Positions 46,570 through 60,080 of a stretch of 64,000 nucleotides of DNA are shown here, one piece after another. Numbering within the stretch: the stretch's first letter is position 1; each line of letters starts with the position of its first letter. The notes under the pieces were generated by a model, which ran no database searches, was not told where the DNA came from, and saw nothing but the letters and a program-made list of their open reading frames with translations. Position numbers and translations under genes: made by a program. This stretch comes from Agapetus fuscipes (lineage: Eukaryota; Arthropoda; Insecta; Trichoptera; Glossosomatidae), in assembly GCA_951799405.1 (NCBI GenBank), contig OX637346.1:9323215-9387214 (forward strand), given 5' to 3'.

Positions 46570-48249
46570 ATTAAAAACACCACAGAAAAGTACTTACAGT
46601 CCTTCTTCTTCTGTTTCTTTTGGTGCCACTTCTAACGAAGATGGGTGATCAACATAGCTATTTTGACCATCGATGCTGTGGCTCGAAACAGGGGCTTGGT
46701 GCTTTTGTTGAGCAATTGTCGCAGGTTTTTCAACAACGATGTCCTTCGGCATCACTTATATTAATGAGACATCCATTAGGCAGATACAGTTTTACTCTTA
46801 TCATCGATATTTATGTTTTGTTTTAGCACAAAATATGGATGAAGCGACATTCAACCTAGATTCCTTTAGTACAAAAAAAGGGAAGCACACAGGTAAAGCC
46901 TCAAGTCATGGTATGGTATTCTTTAGTACCACAGCATAAGTTGTAAAAAGAATTTAACTTAAAAATTTAAAAGCAGCGTAATTAGTACCAGTTGGCTCTG
47001 CAAAGGATGCGGCACTCGTAAATACTAGCGATGAAGTGCCATAATAATTTATATTGATTGGTGTAATCGACTACCAAGGTGTTACAAGGCGTGTAACTTG
47101 CAACAAAGATGCGTGCAGAGTGATTTTGCACATGTATGTAGCTCTGGGAGGAATGCGAATTTTGTTAAGCTATAAAAAATATTTTTATGACTAGATATCG
47201 AGTTACCCTGTTCTAGTAACCGACTACATTAAACCTCTTGCTAATTATGTGATCTTGATACCTTACTAGCAGGATAATGAAACAAATTTTATGTTAAACT
47301 ATTTTGTTATAACTTATTAATCGTAAAAACGCAATGATGCTGTTTTTGTTACTATTTTACACGATTTAATGATGTAAATTAAAAAATACGTAAATTTTAG
47401 GTCTTTTTCACGAATGGAAATACACTTGACGATAAAAATGTTACAATTTGTTTGTCCTCCCATTGTCAATTGAAAGTACAACTAAGCGTGCCTATAAAAG
47501 GGATTCTAGGTAGGTATTAAAGTATTTATGCTCCGTGTAGTTGAACTTTAAATTCCGTAACACAATGGAATGTTGTGTCAGAGATGTTCTCTCCTACATC
47601 TCCCGCAATGTATTGCTCGCTGTTATCGCAGATGTCTTACAAGTGAACCAGTGGGGAGATATCTGAACCAGTGGGGAGATAAACCAGTAAATAGATACCA
47701 CTTACTGGTTAATCCACAGACATTATTCTCTTATCTCATACTATTCCCCCTATAAAGTTTTATGTGAATTTGTTAAGTTTTACGCTCAAGTCTATTTTGA
47801 TAAGGAATAGGTATTTGTCAGGTTTCCAGATAAAGGTCTAGGATTTTTTCTATACTGGTGCAAAATTAAATTAGTCCTTCGTGTATCTACTTGAAGGACT
47901 AATAATCATTTTAAAATAAAATGATAAAAGTTTACAGGCTTGAAAAATAATGAAAATTACTATTTATCTATTATCTTTTTTTAAACATCCATAGGATATC
48001 CTTTTTTTTAAAAAATACCTTAATTTTTTGGAAGATAAATCTCTTTTCAAAGTCTATCGTTCGTGTGTCAACTGGTAATTAAGGTAGATTTTTTTTATCT
48101 TACATCAAAATGCAACGCAATTGAGCTACACATGTAGTGAAACTACTTTCCAAATTGAATTCGGAGGAGTCGCGTGGGTAGATTGGAAACTATTTATTTT
48201 ACAGGTAGGTTTAGAACACAGCATTACGACAACCACTAAATCTGATGTT
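46570..48249. other. Non-coding stretch
   Basis: Contains a small tandem duplication (GAACCAGTGGGGAGATA twice, about 47645-47681). No gene recognised. Confidence 0.5.
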
Positions 48250-48384
48250 AGGTTTCTCTGCTTTTTAGGGAGCAGATTCTTATTTCTTATGAAGACTGAG
48301 TAAAACTTTGACAATCGTGTAAAGTTACAGCCATAGTCATCTGACTATAAACGGAAGCGTTAGACTACCAACTGAGCTTTAACC
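48250..48384 (-). repeat. tRNA-derived SINE, copy g (fragment)
   Basis: Minus-strand remnant: body 'ctttttagggagcagattcttatttcttatgaag' and an inverted A box (CTACCAACTGAGCTTTAACC) at its right end. Confidence 0.55.
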
Positions 48385-48410
48385 AAATATTCAATATAAT
48401 CCATATTATA

Positions 48411-48633
48411 CTAACTGTAAAAAATGGTTCACTATGCCAATGTCACCCCTGTTTCAGGGAATGTCGGCAAGAGTTGCAGGTCTTATGTTCATTTGAGGTT
48501 TGGATTTTATTTGTAAGTACACAATCAGCATTTGTAAGCGCAAACTACACGTGTTTGTTTGTGGGCATACATCTGAGAGCTTTGAATGAATATATCCTTG
48601 CAACTTAGATTATAGATAGATTATAGATAGATA
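48411..48633 (+). repeat. LINE-tail/SINE-like element, copy 15
   Basis: 5'-truncated plus-strand copy starting near CTAACTGTAAAAAATGG, nearly identical to 39690-39902 across the body. Confidence 0.9.
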
Positions 48634-48784
48634 CTACCTATGTAGTGAGAATAATCTAAGACTCTATCGGTGTTTTATTCACACACAGAAAATCCATGGC
48701 TCAGCCGCCACCGAACGTGAATTTTCCATACAGAAAAACGATGATCATGAAATGTGATGTGAATAACCCTGCACCTTCTTGCAG

Positions 48785-48955
48785 TATGCATATGAGAGTA
48801 TGTATAAAGCATTGCGTTAACTAACCTCGATTGCGTAAATAAAAAAAATATATGAAAACATAGTCACTCTCTTGGAGTACCGTCGTATAATACACATATT
48901 TTTTATTTACGCAATCGAGGTGAGATATACACAGTGTTCTATACTCGGGGTACAG
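48785..48955. mobile_element. Palindromic MITE with a CTGTACCCCGAGTATA end
   Basis: Inverted arms CCTCGATTGCGTAAATAAA (48825-48843) and its complement (about 48902-48920). The outer right end (inverted CTGTACCCCGAGTATAGAAC) links it to the CTGTACCCC family. The left boundary is approximate. Confidence 0.65.
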
Positions 48956-50028
48956 ATTGCATCTACCGTTGGAAGACCAATAAACTTTGCGCAATTCCCT
49001 CCCATGGCTCAGACGCCACAGTTTATGAAATCCGGAGTACATCAGCTGACCACTTATCACGGGTTTAGAGTCCAACTACAATACACAGGAATTCTTGAGA
49101 TTTAGAGCTTAGGATTTACGGAGCAGTCAAGAGATACAAATGTGTGTTCATTGCATTGGCACTGAAGTAAATACTAACGGGCTAACGTGTCCTATGAGAT
49201 CCGTGAATCGTTGTAACTGACATTTCAGCTGCAGTTGTAAATGTTGATGAACATGGGATTTCCAAGAATGCTTTTTTGACTGACCTCCTACCAAGGACGC
49301 CGATGTGGTAATACACAAGAAATAGAATATGTGGCTTAATATTGATTTATTACTTTCAACCAAATTAAATTGTTTTTTTTTTATGTACTGTCTGCCGCAT
49401 TAAGCGCTTACATCAATACCAGAGATTGGGACATAATATTGGCATTATATCGTCCCCTTAATGCTTGTTGTCTTATGTCTAACAGAGGTAATCTCACATG
49501 TGCAATGTTTGTACTGGACCAATGTGTCTTATGAAACTGTAGATTGATTTAAAAAATATTTAAAACCACTCTCACATTATCTTGTTTTACGTTTTTTTCT
49601 TAGCTCAGATTGTGTAGAATGTAGTTCTTAAGACAATTTAATTGAAGATCAGATTTGAACCAAATGGCAAATAAGACTGAGGGGACGATATATAACCTGT
49701 GATCAAAAGATCGAAAGAAACAAAAGACGCCATTTTTTTAGTAAGCTCTCTGTATGCACCCGGGTAACATGAAGCGTTATTATCTATAAAACAATTTTTA
49801 TTTTTATTTTACGTGGCATTTTCCGCATGGAATCTCAATTTCTATCTTGCATAGCTTCATGGCGACTTTTATTATCCTGCGCCACAGCCGGTGCGGTCAG
49901 AAGTTGCACGTTGTCATCTCCGGTGTCGATGTCTGCCCGGCACTTCTTGTCTCGATGACTTTTAGCGTTACCAGCGTCGGCATTCGTCCTTGGACTGCGG
50001 CTGCCGACCGACCTTCAAGTTCTGTGAA
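48956..50028. other. Non-coding stretch with a GC-rich patch
   Basis: 49850-50028 is GC-rich with a short minus frame and a 69-codon plus frame (49847-50056); neither is recognised. Otherwise nothing seen. Confidence 0.4.
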
Positions 50029-50188
50029 CTGCACCCCGAGTATTAAACGTCTATGAACTCAACCATAGCGTTGAAATCAAAATATAAGCTAAATAAAACG
50101 CTCTCTAGATTCGTTGATTGTGTTGCGATATATCTTTTGGTGAACGATGTGGTTGAGTTTAAACGTAGGCAACGTGGTTCGGACACGC
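50029..50188. mobile_element. MITE of the CTGTACCCC-end family, copy G
   Basis: Left end CTGCACCCCGAGTATTAAAC; 'ctcaaccatagcgtt' near the left and 'gttgagtttaaacg' near the right; the outermost right end is degraded. Confidence 0.65.
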
Positions 50189-50388
50189 CTTTCATAAACC
50201 ACCATTACAGACACAAAATAACGCGCCATTACGGTGAGAAATGAATTCACAGTCATTGTAATAGATTGCTTCGGATATTTGGTAATCATTCAATTATAGG
50301 ATGCCGGTATGGTGTGTGCTTGTATGTGGTTGATGGAAATATATTTTCGTATTTTTAAATTGAATGCAAACTAGTCTTGTATGAGTAT

Positions 50389-50643
50389 ATATCGCACGTT
50401 TAATAATAAAGAGAAATAACTCGAAAATTGGGAAAATCGAGATTTTGTAATAAAACGCAAGAAAAATGCGAGAAGAATGCGTAGAATGCGACAGCCGTTC
50501 AATTTGGACGAATATGACCGAGATAAAACATCGGCCGCCTTTTTCATCCCATACAAGTTGTACTGGGTGTCTGAACTTCAAACGCGTTTTCCCAACATTC
50601 ATGTTTTTTGAGTTATTGCTCTTTATTATTAAACGTGCGATAT
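50389..50643. mobile_element. MITE with ~37-bp TIRs, 255 bp
   Basis: ATATCGCACGTTTAATAATA at the left and its complement at the right; the inverted repeat runs about 37 bp with a few mismatches. The interior is moderately GC-rich. The 126-codon frame across it is not a gene. Confidence 0.88.
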
Positions 50644-51872
50644 TATGTAGATTAAGTCTCGTATTTTCATACATACTGTTATGTAAATATAAATATTGAA
50701 ATAAGTATGGGTAGTTATAGTTATAAGAGTCCTCATAGGTATAGGTAGGTAGGATCGATAATTGTGTATAAGTGTAGAATTCTCTAGGCTAAGTAGGTAC
50801 TTGTTATAATTATAGGAATTCTGTATTACATTTGTAGGTAGGATTTTGGTTGTATCTCTAGGTAGTACGTGAAGCGTCGAGAAGTAATAATTACTCTGGA
50901 ACCGTCTGGCGACTTTAGTTCTGGATCATACTGCTCTGAAGAGTATAAAGGTGCGAATGGCCTGCAGAGCGGGGCAGTATCATAGCGACTAACAAACACA
51001 TCGAAGCCATCTGATCAGTGAACCGAAACCAATGGAATAATCGAGAAAGTAGTGTGAAAATAAATTTTGTAACTGTGTAAAATAAATAACTATTGAAGGA
51101 GACCTGTGTATTTTTAATTTGGAAAGACAATTGAACCCTAATTTCGTAACAATACATATACGTATGCCTTATCAATAATTTAATTCACTCTGATATAAAA
51201 AAAATATAGTCATTTAAGATTTTTGCATCCGATTATTTCCACTTTTCGCTTTTGCCATCTTCTGCGAATTTAACAGACTTATCGTATAATAAGAAATAAT
51301 TAAAAAACTGTGAAATTTGTGTGCATTCGTTTTTTTTAATTTAAAGAAGACATTAGAGCCAGTTGAGAGTTTCTCAAAGTTTTCATTTTTGTTGACAATG
51401 TTAATCTTTACAACACTCATAATAAATATACATGAAAATTATGTTTGTAAAAAGCGTGAGTATTTTTTAAATAAAAAAAATACTTGCATTGATACATATT
51501 TAATGTGATGTTATATATTATCAATAAAATAAATATCATTTAGAAACGGCATATAAATTGAGAACCAAACACGTTTATACTTTGGTTTTTCTCACATATT
51601 TATTTTAACAAAAAACAGCCTCTCATAAAAATAACACAACATTCTTCAAAATAAATTATGGCCGTGTCATATAACGCATTATGAGAAAAACAAAGATCAT
51701 TAATAAACTTCACACAAACTTTTAAATATTATCTTCGACAGGTTCATAATAAACAATAAAAAAAAATTAAATGAGTACAAATTAATATTCTACCGCGCTG
51801 TGCATTACATTATTCAAGCTTACGTTTTCATCTTAATAATGCGTGCACATACACGTATAAATAAGATATGAG
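50644..51872. other. AT-rich non-coding stretch
   Basis: No gene or recognised repeat. Confidence 0.5.
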
Positions 51873-52022
51873 TCATATAGAATCAAAGACAGCAATCTAG
51901 GATTTTTTTCGAAAATTAGATAGTTTTTTACAAAAACAGGAAATCATGCACTCATCCTTTCCATATATTTTATTGTTTTTTTTAGAGAGGTCCTGGATTG
52001 CCGCCTCTTATTCTATATGTCA
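51873..52022. repeat. Short palindromic MITE, copy 2
   Basis: Same family as 24346-24482: left end CATATAGAATCAAAGACAGC, right end its near-complement (CCGCCTCTTATTCTATATG). Confidence 0.85.
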
Positions 52023-52457
52023 ATACAAGGTGAGAGAAATAATTTGCAATGACAGGTATTTTGCGGATGTGCGATTTGTATTTTGCATACATTGTTCCAA
52101 TACAGGATTTTAATCATCTCCCACGCCTTTAAAAAAAAGTCTTGATTTTATTTAATGTAAAGTATCAGCAAAAAATATGGAATTAGAAAATACTTAGTTC
52201 TTTATAAGTCAATTGATGTACTTATATATTTTGGAAAAATGACAATGTTTTTTTTAAATTATTAAAAGCAACCCTTATATTGGTAACAAAATATTTTCTT
52301 TTAATTTTAGTGAAATATACAGTCCTGCTTCTTATACCGATCCTAAAGAATGCTTCATACTAAAAAGCTTTGAAGATTATATAAACTACTTATATTCTAT
52401 TTTCAATTTATGCTATTATCGACTTGTTACTTTCATTAACAAATTGACATTATTACT

Positions 52458-52719
52458 TTCCTTGACTTATAGGTTGGTATGAGGCTGACCACCCATACTG
52501 TAAAAAATGGTTCACTTTGCCAATGTCACCCCTGTTTCAGGGAAGGTCGGCAAGAGTTGCAGGGCTTATGTTCATTTGAGATTGGGTTTTTTATGCTGTA
52601 GGTCCACATGCGGCATGTGTGAGCGTTTAATTATGCGTGTCTGCTTGTGGGAATGCATTTAATATGAATCTCAAATGATACATACCTTTGCAGCTTAGAT
52701 TTAGATTTAGATTTTAGAT
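52458..52719 (+). repeat. LINE-tail/SINE-like element, copy 16
   Basis: Full-length plus-strand copy starting TTCCTTGACTTATAGGTTGG and ending in TTAGATTTAGATTTAGA. Confidence 0.93.
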
Positions 52720-53357
52720 CGAATAAAATGCGTGTGTACAAAAAATGCCAGCAATTTTATTTGTGAAAATCTTCGTATGAATCAAACTCCTACCTACAGA
52801 CGACAGGAAGATATAGCGAGGTAAAACCGATTAACTCAAAAAAAGGATATCATAAATTATGAGGAAAGTCAAAACTCAAAATTGCATTGTTTCGACCTCA
52901 AATAAATCAACTACTCGATTTCATTACTCCGTTAACAATAACGTTTGGCTTAAAACAATTACGTTTTTAAAAAATTGATCAGGAAAAACCTTCACAACAC
53001 ATTCAGGTTTTAAAAAAGATAATGATTGACAATTTCGCAATTTAGGTTTCCGGGTGACATGATTTATCAAAAAATAAAATGATACTAATCTTAAATTTTC
53101 TAAAGAACTGAAAAGTTTTCTTTCTTTGTATCAATTAGCTTAAAAATCGTTATTTTCTTTTATACCAATAATTATCTTTTGTTTTGTTTAGCAATTTGCA
53201 TTTGATCAAATAATTATTAAATTGGTTAATTTTCTAATTACATATTTTGTACGCACATACCTTTGATCTATTTTTTTAACACACATTTAATTAATACCTT
53301 TTATTTTGTAAGTACAAACTTAGCATTACGTATTATATAACCACAATTAAATTTAGT

Positions 53358-53804
53358 TATACATTAACAGTCGTTAAAAGGTAATAGGGCATAAGCGACA
53401 AAAACTAAATTGTTCAGGAGAGCAGTTTAAAGTTTGAGATTGCAGAAAAATGGCATACCTTTTTTTATTTTTTATCATATCGTTAAAATCAAAATAGCTC
53501 TAAAATAAATAAAAATAAAAGTGTTTATTGACATTCCTATTAATGTGGTTTTACGATGTTTTAAGATTTTTTTATGTCACAAGCGCCTTTAGGACAAAAA
53601 AGGCCAAAATCTTGTCGGTTACACCAAAACCATACTTCGAAAACGCAGTTGTTGCTTGGGCACAAGCAAAAAAAAAATCATCGTTGTGCTATAAGAGTTA
53701 GCGCATTAGAAAGAGCAGAAAATTTGAAGTAGGATAGCATTCACAACTCATTTTTGGCCAAAACGACGCTTACTTACTACTTCCATTTAACCGTCGATAT
53801 ATTC
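53358..53804. mobile_element. Non-autonomous DNA transposon, copy 2 of the 27-bp TIR family
   Basis: Collinear with 15807-16235 over its whole length (shared GACAAAAACTAAATTGTTCA, CAAGCGCCTTTAGGACAAAA). The right TIR is well kept (TTTAACCGTCGATAT); the left has several changes. Confidence 0.9.
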
Positions 53805-53895
53805 ATGTAAATACCGCACCCTTTTATTTGTTTTATTATCAAAAATAATTACTCAAAATGCGGAAATCAAAAACTACTTGAAATTTTAGTTGACA

Positions 53896-53939
53896 ACGTA
53901 TCACGTAACGGAATTTGACGTATCACGTAACGGAATTTG
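53896..53939. repeat. 22-bp tandem duplication
   Basis: Two identical units starting ACGTATCACGTAACGG. Confidence 0.95.
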
Positions 53940-56751
53940 TTACATTAGAGGCTATCCCATACATTTTATTCTTTAGACTAACGCTTATTTAAATCACAAA
54001 AGAGCATGAGAATCAACAAACTAACGAAAACTGAAGATTCAATGGTTAGTCCAGAGCAGTAATATGAGTCAGAATCTCATGAAGACACTTTCCTGATAAT
54101 AACGAAAATGTAGGATCTAAACTAAGACCAGATCTTTTCTGCAGAAATATGTGGAGTTTTAAGGGATGAATGCAACAAAATATTACAGAGGATACATTTA
54201 AAAAAAAATAAGGGGCGGCCTAATATACTTTTTTTTTACATTTTACAACGACTTTTCTATGGGTATATTTTGACCTTGTTTCACTGTCACTTGTCACCAC
54301 AGAAAATCAAAATTTGACATATTAGTATGGCAACAAATTTTAAATGATAGGTGGAGCAGGTTGGTGGAATTCCTTATGAAGTTGTTTTTATTCATGAACC
54401 TAACCTAATACAAGGTAATGAATACAATCTATGAGAGTTACTGTTATTAATTTTTTTCTAAGACGCGGATGTTGACAGCGTGTGTTCTATTGTTTGCCAT
54501 ATCATATTATTTTATGAATGGGCTTTACGATCAATATTAGTGTTGGAATAAATTTAATTCGATTATAGTTCATGGAGACATAAAAAAAAAAAAAATTCTA
54601 CATCATTCAATCCAGTTATATTCCCTATATCTTCATTTTGAAAGGTTTTTCCCTTTTTATACACAACCTAATTAGCAGGTAAATATTATATTTTTTGCAA
54701 TGTTTTCATACTCTCGTGAATAAGAGTGAATATTTTGTGACTATTTTAAAATTGGGCTCATAAGTTCAAGCAATCTACAGCAAATTAGTCTTTCAATCAC
54801 TAAGCTTAAACAAAGTAACCCTTTTATATCCGTCAAAGGAAAACAAAGTTTACAAAAAAGAAAACTCCTTCAATTTATATGGATTAAATTTATATTTCAT
54901 TATAATATTTATCGATTCACTTCCCTAAGGAATATTTTTTCTTAGTGGATTGATAATGTTATGTTTTTTTTATTTGGGAGCTATAGACGTGCTTTCCGAT
55001 TTCCATTTTCAAGTAAATAATTACGGATTTAGTTGATTTATTTTAGCTCAATGAAATGTGGATTACTTTGTCAGAGTATTTTGTGACAAATTGAAAATAT
55101 CGCGCTTGTCGATTCATTTAATTTAACCTGCAAAAAAAACCTTACATACACTCGCGTCGCTTACAGTTTCTTACAAATATGTAATTGATTGCCCGATGAT
55201 TGCTGAGTGAACCGACGATAACTTGGCAAGCAATAATAAAAAAATATTTGACGCAACAAAGTTGCTACACTTTGAGTTGATTTGTTTTTATTTTATTGAA
55301 CTTGATATTACGTCTTACCTTACGATATTCAGGCGATTCTGCACAGATTTTTGACTTGAAATTACTCTGAAAGTTTGTATTTTTGTGTGACTTCTATGAT
55401 TTGTCATAGAACAATTAGTGTCAAATGCAGTAACAACCGTGAAACTGCTTTTCTTCTTTAATAATACAATTTTTTTCTTTATAATACAGAAGAAAAAGCA
55501 GTTTCGCGGTTTTTACTGCAATGGTCCTACAAATCTGACCGGAACTTTTAGGGAACTATTCGTAGAAGGATTTTGATTAATTCGGTTAGACGAAGATTTC
55601 ATAGAGCAGGTATAGCTCATAATGACAAAACGTCACTTTATTAGTATATTGCTTGGAAGGTTTAAAGTATGTATATACTTCCAAAAATCGTACTATTTTC
55701 CAAAATAAATATGTTTTTACAGTTCTCAATAATACACAATTTTCTATCCTTAAAAACATATTTTTTATCACAATTCACATTTCATTTCAGTCTGAGCAGA
55801 TATACTTACATACATAATTGATACGTTTATTATTGAAAACCGCCTGAAGATCGTAGAGTTAAGTATCACGCTTGTCTCGGATGCTTAAAATATATATTAT
55901 CGTATCGGGTTTCGAGACGACTTGTAGTGTTTTTTAGTATTTATTCTTTAATAGAAATATCTCGACCGAATGGCCTTGAATAATAGAGCACGGTTTTTAT
56001 GATGTTTTTATTGAGTTATTCGCAAATTGATTATATCGGAAAAAATGTGCACTTCATGATTAAGCGATCAATAACAAGATAGAAATGACAACTGTAATAA
56101 CATATCAATTTATTTATAATTTTGAAATTATGGAATGTTTTCAAAACTTTTTATATTAATGAAAAAAAATCTGATAAAGCTACTACTTTTTGGAAAAAGT
56201 GTAATACTAGTGTAGTAAACTACACTATTACAAAATTATTCACCGTTCTTATATACCGGTATAATTTAAGTATTTCCATTTTTTTTTTTGAGAAATTTTG
56301 GATCGATTTATGTCACAAATAGTTTTGGAAAAAACATTTTTTTAGTGAGTGCTTACTCGTATGTTCATTTCAGTACATAAATTTAGATCTTGATATTTTC
56401 CCACACATACAAGCATGTTTTGCGTATATATTATCTTACATCTATAAATATAGATATAACAATTTGTAAAGGCATTTATTTAGCCGCCAAAAAAGTAGTC
56501 GAATTCTGTCACGCCCGATATTAGAATTTAATTTGATCGATCATCTGATTTGCAAGATTACATTTTTTTACACTAGCGCCATTCCATTATTTTTATTGCA
56601 AAAAATACAAAAACGATATTTTATCATTCTAGAATTGAAACCTGCTGACACATAGGCACTTTGATAACGTGTGAAAGAAGTATTTGAGTGTGATGTATTT
56701 TTTTGATTACAAAATGAAAAAAATATAGTTTGCCTTTTCAACATTCTATTT
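53940..56751. other. AT-rich non-coding stretch
   Basis: Apart from the palindromic element at 55399-55537, no gene or repeat is recognised. Confidence 0.5.
55399..55537. repeat. Palindromic element with 33-bp inner arms
   Basis: Inner arms 55426-55458 and about 55488-55520 (AAACTGCTTTTCTTCT and complement), with GATTTGT at both outer ends. Short AT-rich spacer, no coding. Confidence 0.8.
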
Positions 56752-56860
56752 GATGTAAGCTCCTGCCGCTCTCCACTGAAACCGGGGTGGCATTGGCAAA
56801 AACAAACCAAGTTGTTACAGCACGGGGGCTAGTCTTATACCAGCCTTTTAGTGAAGAAAC
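56752..56860 (-). repeat. LINE-tail/SINE-like element, copy 17 (fragment)
   Basis: Keeps only the first ~110 bases: CTCCTGCCGCTC, ACCGGGGTGGCATTGGCAAA and TTATACCAGCCTTTTAGTG. Confidence 0.75.
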
Positions 56861-58832
56861 TTACATTAATAGGTAATCGACGTTATATCTAATAAGGCTT
56901 TTTTTAAATTCTAACCATTCCATGTATGGCTCTGTACTTTTCTTATTGATAAGTAAGCTGTGCGTTATTTTTTACTAGTTATTGGTGAATAAGATGAAGG
57001 AAAATGAATCATTCAAGTCAAAATTTGTAAATTGATTTATGCAATATGCAGCTTCGTGATTAACATTTTAAATAGATGAACATTAATGGATTACTTATAT
57101 TTGAATAATTTAATTAAAATTAATTTATTTGTTTGAAAAACTAATTAATTGCAATGGGATCCAAGCCCAGAAGCTGAGACATATTTCATCTGAAATGATT
57201 TGTGAATGTGTTCTTTGAATACATTAATAGCTAACGACTTGAAGACATATTTTGTTAATCAATCTACAACCCTATTAACTATTTTATAAGTATGTTGATT
57301 TTACAAAGTAATGAATATTTCGAATTTTGGAGGGTTAGGTACGAAGTAACAAAAAATTATAATATCAGTAGAAAATGATTTTTGAGAGACTAAATACTTT
57401 TTTATCTTTCAGTTAAGTGAAGCTTTTTTATTGGGGTGAGGAAAACATATTGTTACATGTGATAATTCTGTAAAAACGAAAAAGAAAAATGACGCATGAA
57501 AATTTTTTTAGGTGAGTTTTATTGCCAATATTTGATGTGTTTCTGTGTAAAAAATTAAAGGAGACTGAAAATTCCTGTAAAGTCACACAACAAAAATATT
57601 AAAATCACAAATAACTTCAAAGGAAAACAATAATTTTGTACTGAAAGACTGTTTTCTTTCCATTTTTGTATTGGTTATAAATTACTATAATGCTTTCGTT
57701 CCTCAAACTATCATCAGGTAAGCAAAATAAAAATAAACTTGTGTTGAGTGTTCTGAAAAGATTAATTCCTCATCCAATATAAATAATGAATTTTCAGTGT
57801 CTCTGAAAATTGTAGGTATAAGATAAATTGGTATATAGGAATATTTTTTACATGATCCAACAGAGAGAATGCCTAAAAAATGAAAATTTAGGGCTATCCT
57901 AACAAAGGATATCAACAGGATATGTCTATGTGAGGATTAATGACTTTGTGAAAATTATATGACCCTAAAAGAGAATTGTTATCGGCGTAGAGCTTCGCTA
58001 CATCAATCCATTGGATTGAAACGAGAGAAGAAATTATCTGTTTTCAATTCTGAGTAGATGAGAATTCTTGTGTTTAAATGTGTGCAATTAACATTTAAAT
58101 TACATTGCCAACACCTAAATAATTAGCAACATAAAATTGTATTGGCGCACTAAAGATAGGCAATAACAAACAAGATCGTAGGTACCATTCCCTGGCGTGT
58201 AATGAAACCCTCATGTGTGTTTAAATAAAATATATTAATCGATTTTTATCGAGGTGCGCTTTGGAATCGTTAGCTCTGATTTATAATTATTGTTTGATTG
58301 GAAAGAAAAGCGATATCTGCTATCATAGCAGGTTTTTTTCTACCACGAAGACAAGTTCTGCTAGTTGAAAAATTCATTCAGATTTTTTTGACGGGAAACT
58401 AATATTTTTTCAGTATGCTAGTCAAAACATCTAAGGTGAAATTCAATTGTAAAACGTACGTATTTTTAAATTATTGCAGGATGAAATTTTAAAGCTTTCT
58501 TGAGAATATGCAAATCTGAGAATCTTAAAGATACAATAATCAAATATCAATGTAACAAAAATATAATTTATAAAAAAACGAAGAACATGTAAATACACCT
58601 CTAGAATTGTATCTTTGATCAATGTTGTTGAGGATAAACTTGTACGAAATAATAAAATTGTCTTGTGCCCGGAAGATCTTTTAATTTAAATCGATGTTTG
58701 TAGTATTAAGTCAACTTAGTCCTCTGTTTTTATAAAAATAAATCATTTTTAAAGAAATCCGTGCATGGTGAGTCTCTTTATTTATTTTTTTGTCGAGTAT
58801 TTTAATTAAATTGATAAAATTAACTCGCCTAC
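56861..58832. other. AT-rich non-coding stretch
   Basis: No gene or recognised repeat. If 58833-59050 is an exon, this is the start of its downstream intron. Confidence 0.45.
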
Positions 58833-59050
58833 CTTCAGTGCAGTCGTGTTTAGCAATGCAAAGGCCTTTTTGACAGCAGATATAGCTTCATGTCGACTGG
58901 TTATCACTTCCCAAGTGTGGTTCTTAATTCCCTCATACATCTCAGCGGCAACGCTCTTCAGCCGATTTAAATTATCACAATTAGCTGTAATGAATTCAAT
59001 TTGTGTTTTGTGCCGACCTGCGTGCGCACCCCGCAAAATAAACTGATAGG
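58833..59050 (-). CDS. Candidate internal exon of an unrecognised gene (~72 codons)
   Basis: GC-richer than its surroundings. It is open in one minus-strand frame from a stop near 59075 and ends in a donor CTGAAG|GTAGGC after 58833. A pyrimidine-rich stretch before GGAG at about 59051 could be the acceptor. The peptide (SYQFILRGAHAGRHKTQIEF, then helical sequence with AAEMYEGIKNHTWEVITSRH and ending LLNTTALK) looks amphipathic alpha-helical and hydrophilic, not membrane. I do not recognise the family, and no partner exon is evident on either side. It could be an exon of a gene with large introns, or a chance frame; composition and donor favour the former. Confidence 0.45.
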
Positions 59051-60080
59051 ACTCCAACGAAACGTCAAGAGGAATAAATTACAGGGAACGCACGTCACAC
59101 ACAATGTTCAAACAGACTGGATGTTACAAAAAATAACTCTCGTGCTGCGTTAAAAGGCGGGGTAAAAATAAAAATATAGCATTCCATATCAACACCCGAG
59201 ACGTGTGAAATTAAACTTTTGACAGCTGATGCTTCAGCCCGGAGGTGTTATCACGCGTTGAAATTATCCTAAGAAATATTTTAATGATATACTTTTACGT
59301 TTTATTTTATACAAATTAAAAACCTACAGTTTAATATCCCCTTTTAACATCTCATCAAAGTATGTTTTTTTTTAACTACAAAGTTTTATTACATGAGAAA
59401 AAAAATCGTAACATGAACACAAAAAGTACACTGTAAATTAATTTATCCCTTGTTATAAAGAAACATATTCTTTTTAAAATTAAAATAAAGTAACTTTGAC
59501 GCTTTAAATACAATCTTTATGCATGCTTTTCTTCTCTAATACAATGGCATCCAATTAACAATGCTAAAATAAAAACAATAATATTTTTCTAGAGCTTTTT
59601 CTCTAATTGTTATTTCCACAACTGTTTTTATATTAATAAGGTTTTCATTATAATCTGCGAAGTGGTGACAAAAACCAATCCGTGCTTACACAAGACATAT
59701 CTGTTACAATGTAAATAATATCATTAGCCATTATTTACTTTAAAAGGCACATTAAATTACGTTTGTTTATTTAATTGATCTAATACATATCATTCTGTTT
59801 AATCACGTCCATTAAAATAAAGACATAAACATTGGTATAATAAATAGTAACATTTGCATCCACTTGAACATTCAGTCTTGCAAGTTGAGCTTTAATTCTT
59901 CCCTATAAATTGCCCGAGGATGTCTCTTCTTCATTATCATAATAACAGTCCTGTGAACAGCGCTCTCCTGAATCAACACAAGCCATATGTATGAAAAGTC
60001 GTTCAAGAGGACCAATCGTTCAGAGATAATAACAAACATGCTGATGCAGTCACATTAAAATAATGTACAGATTCGCTTAC
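59051..60080. other. AT-rich non-coding stretch
   Basis: No gene or recognised repeat. Confidence 0.5.

Noticed and set aside
50294..50674. 126-codon minus-strand frame
   Set aside because: It spans a MITE from TIR to TIR; no domain, and low-complexity ends.
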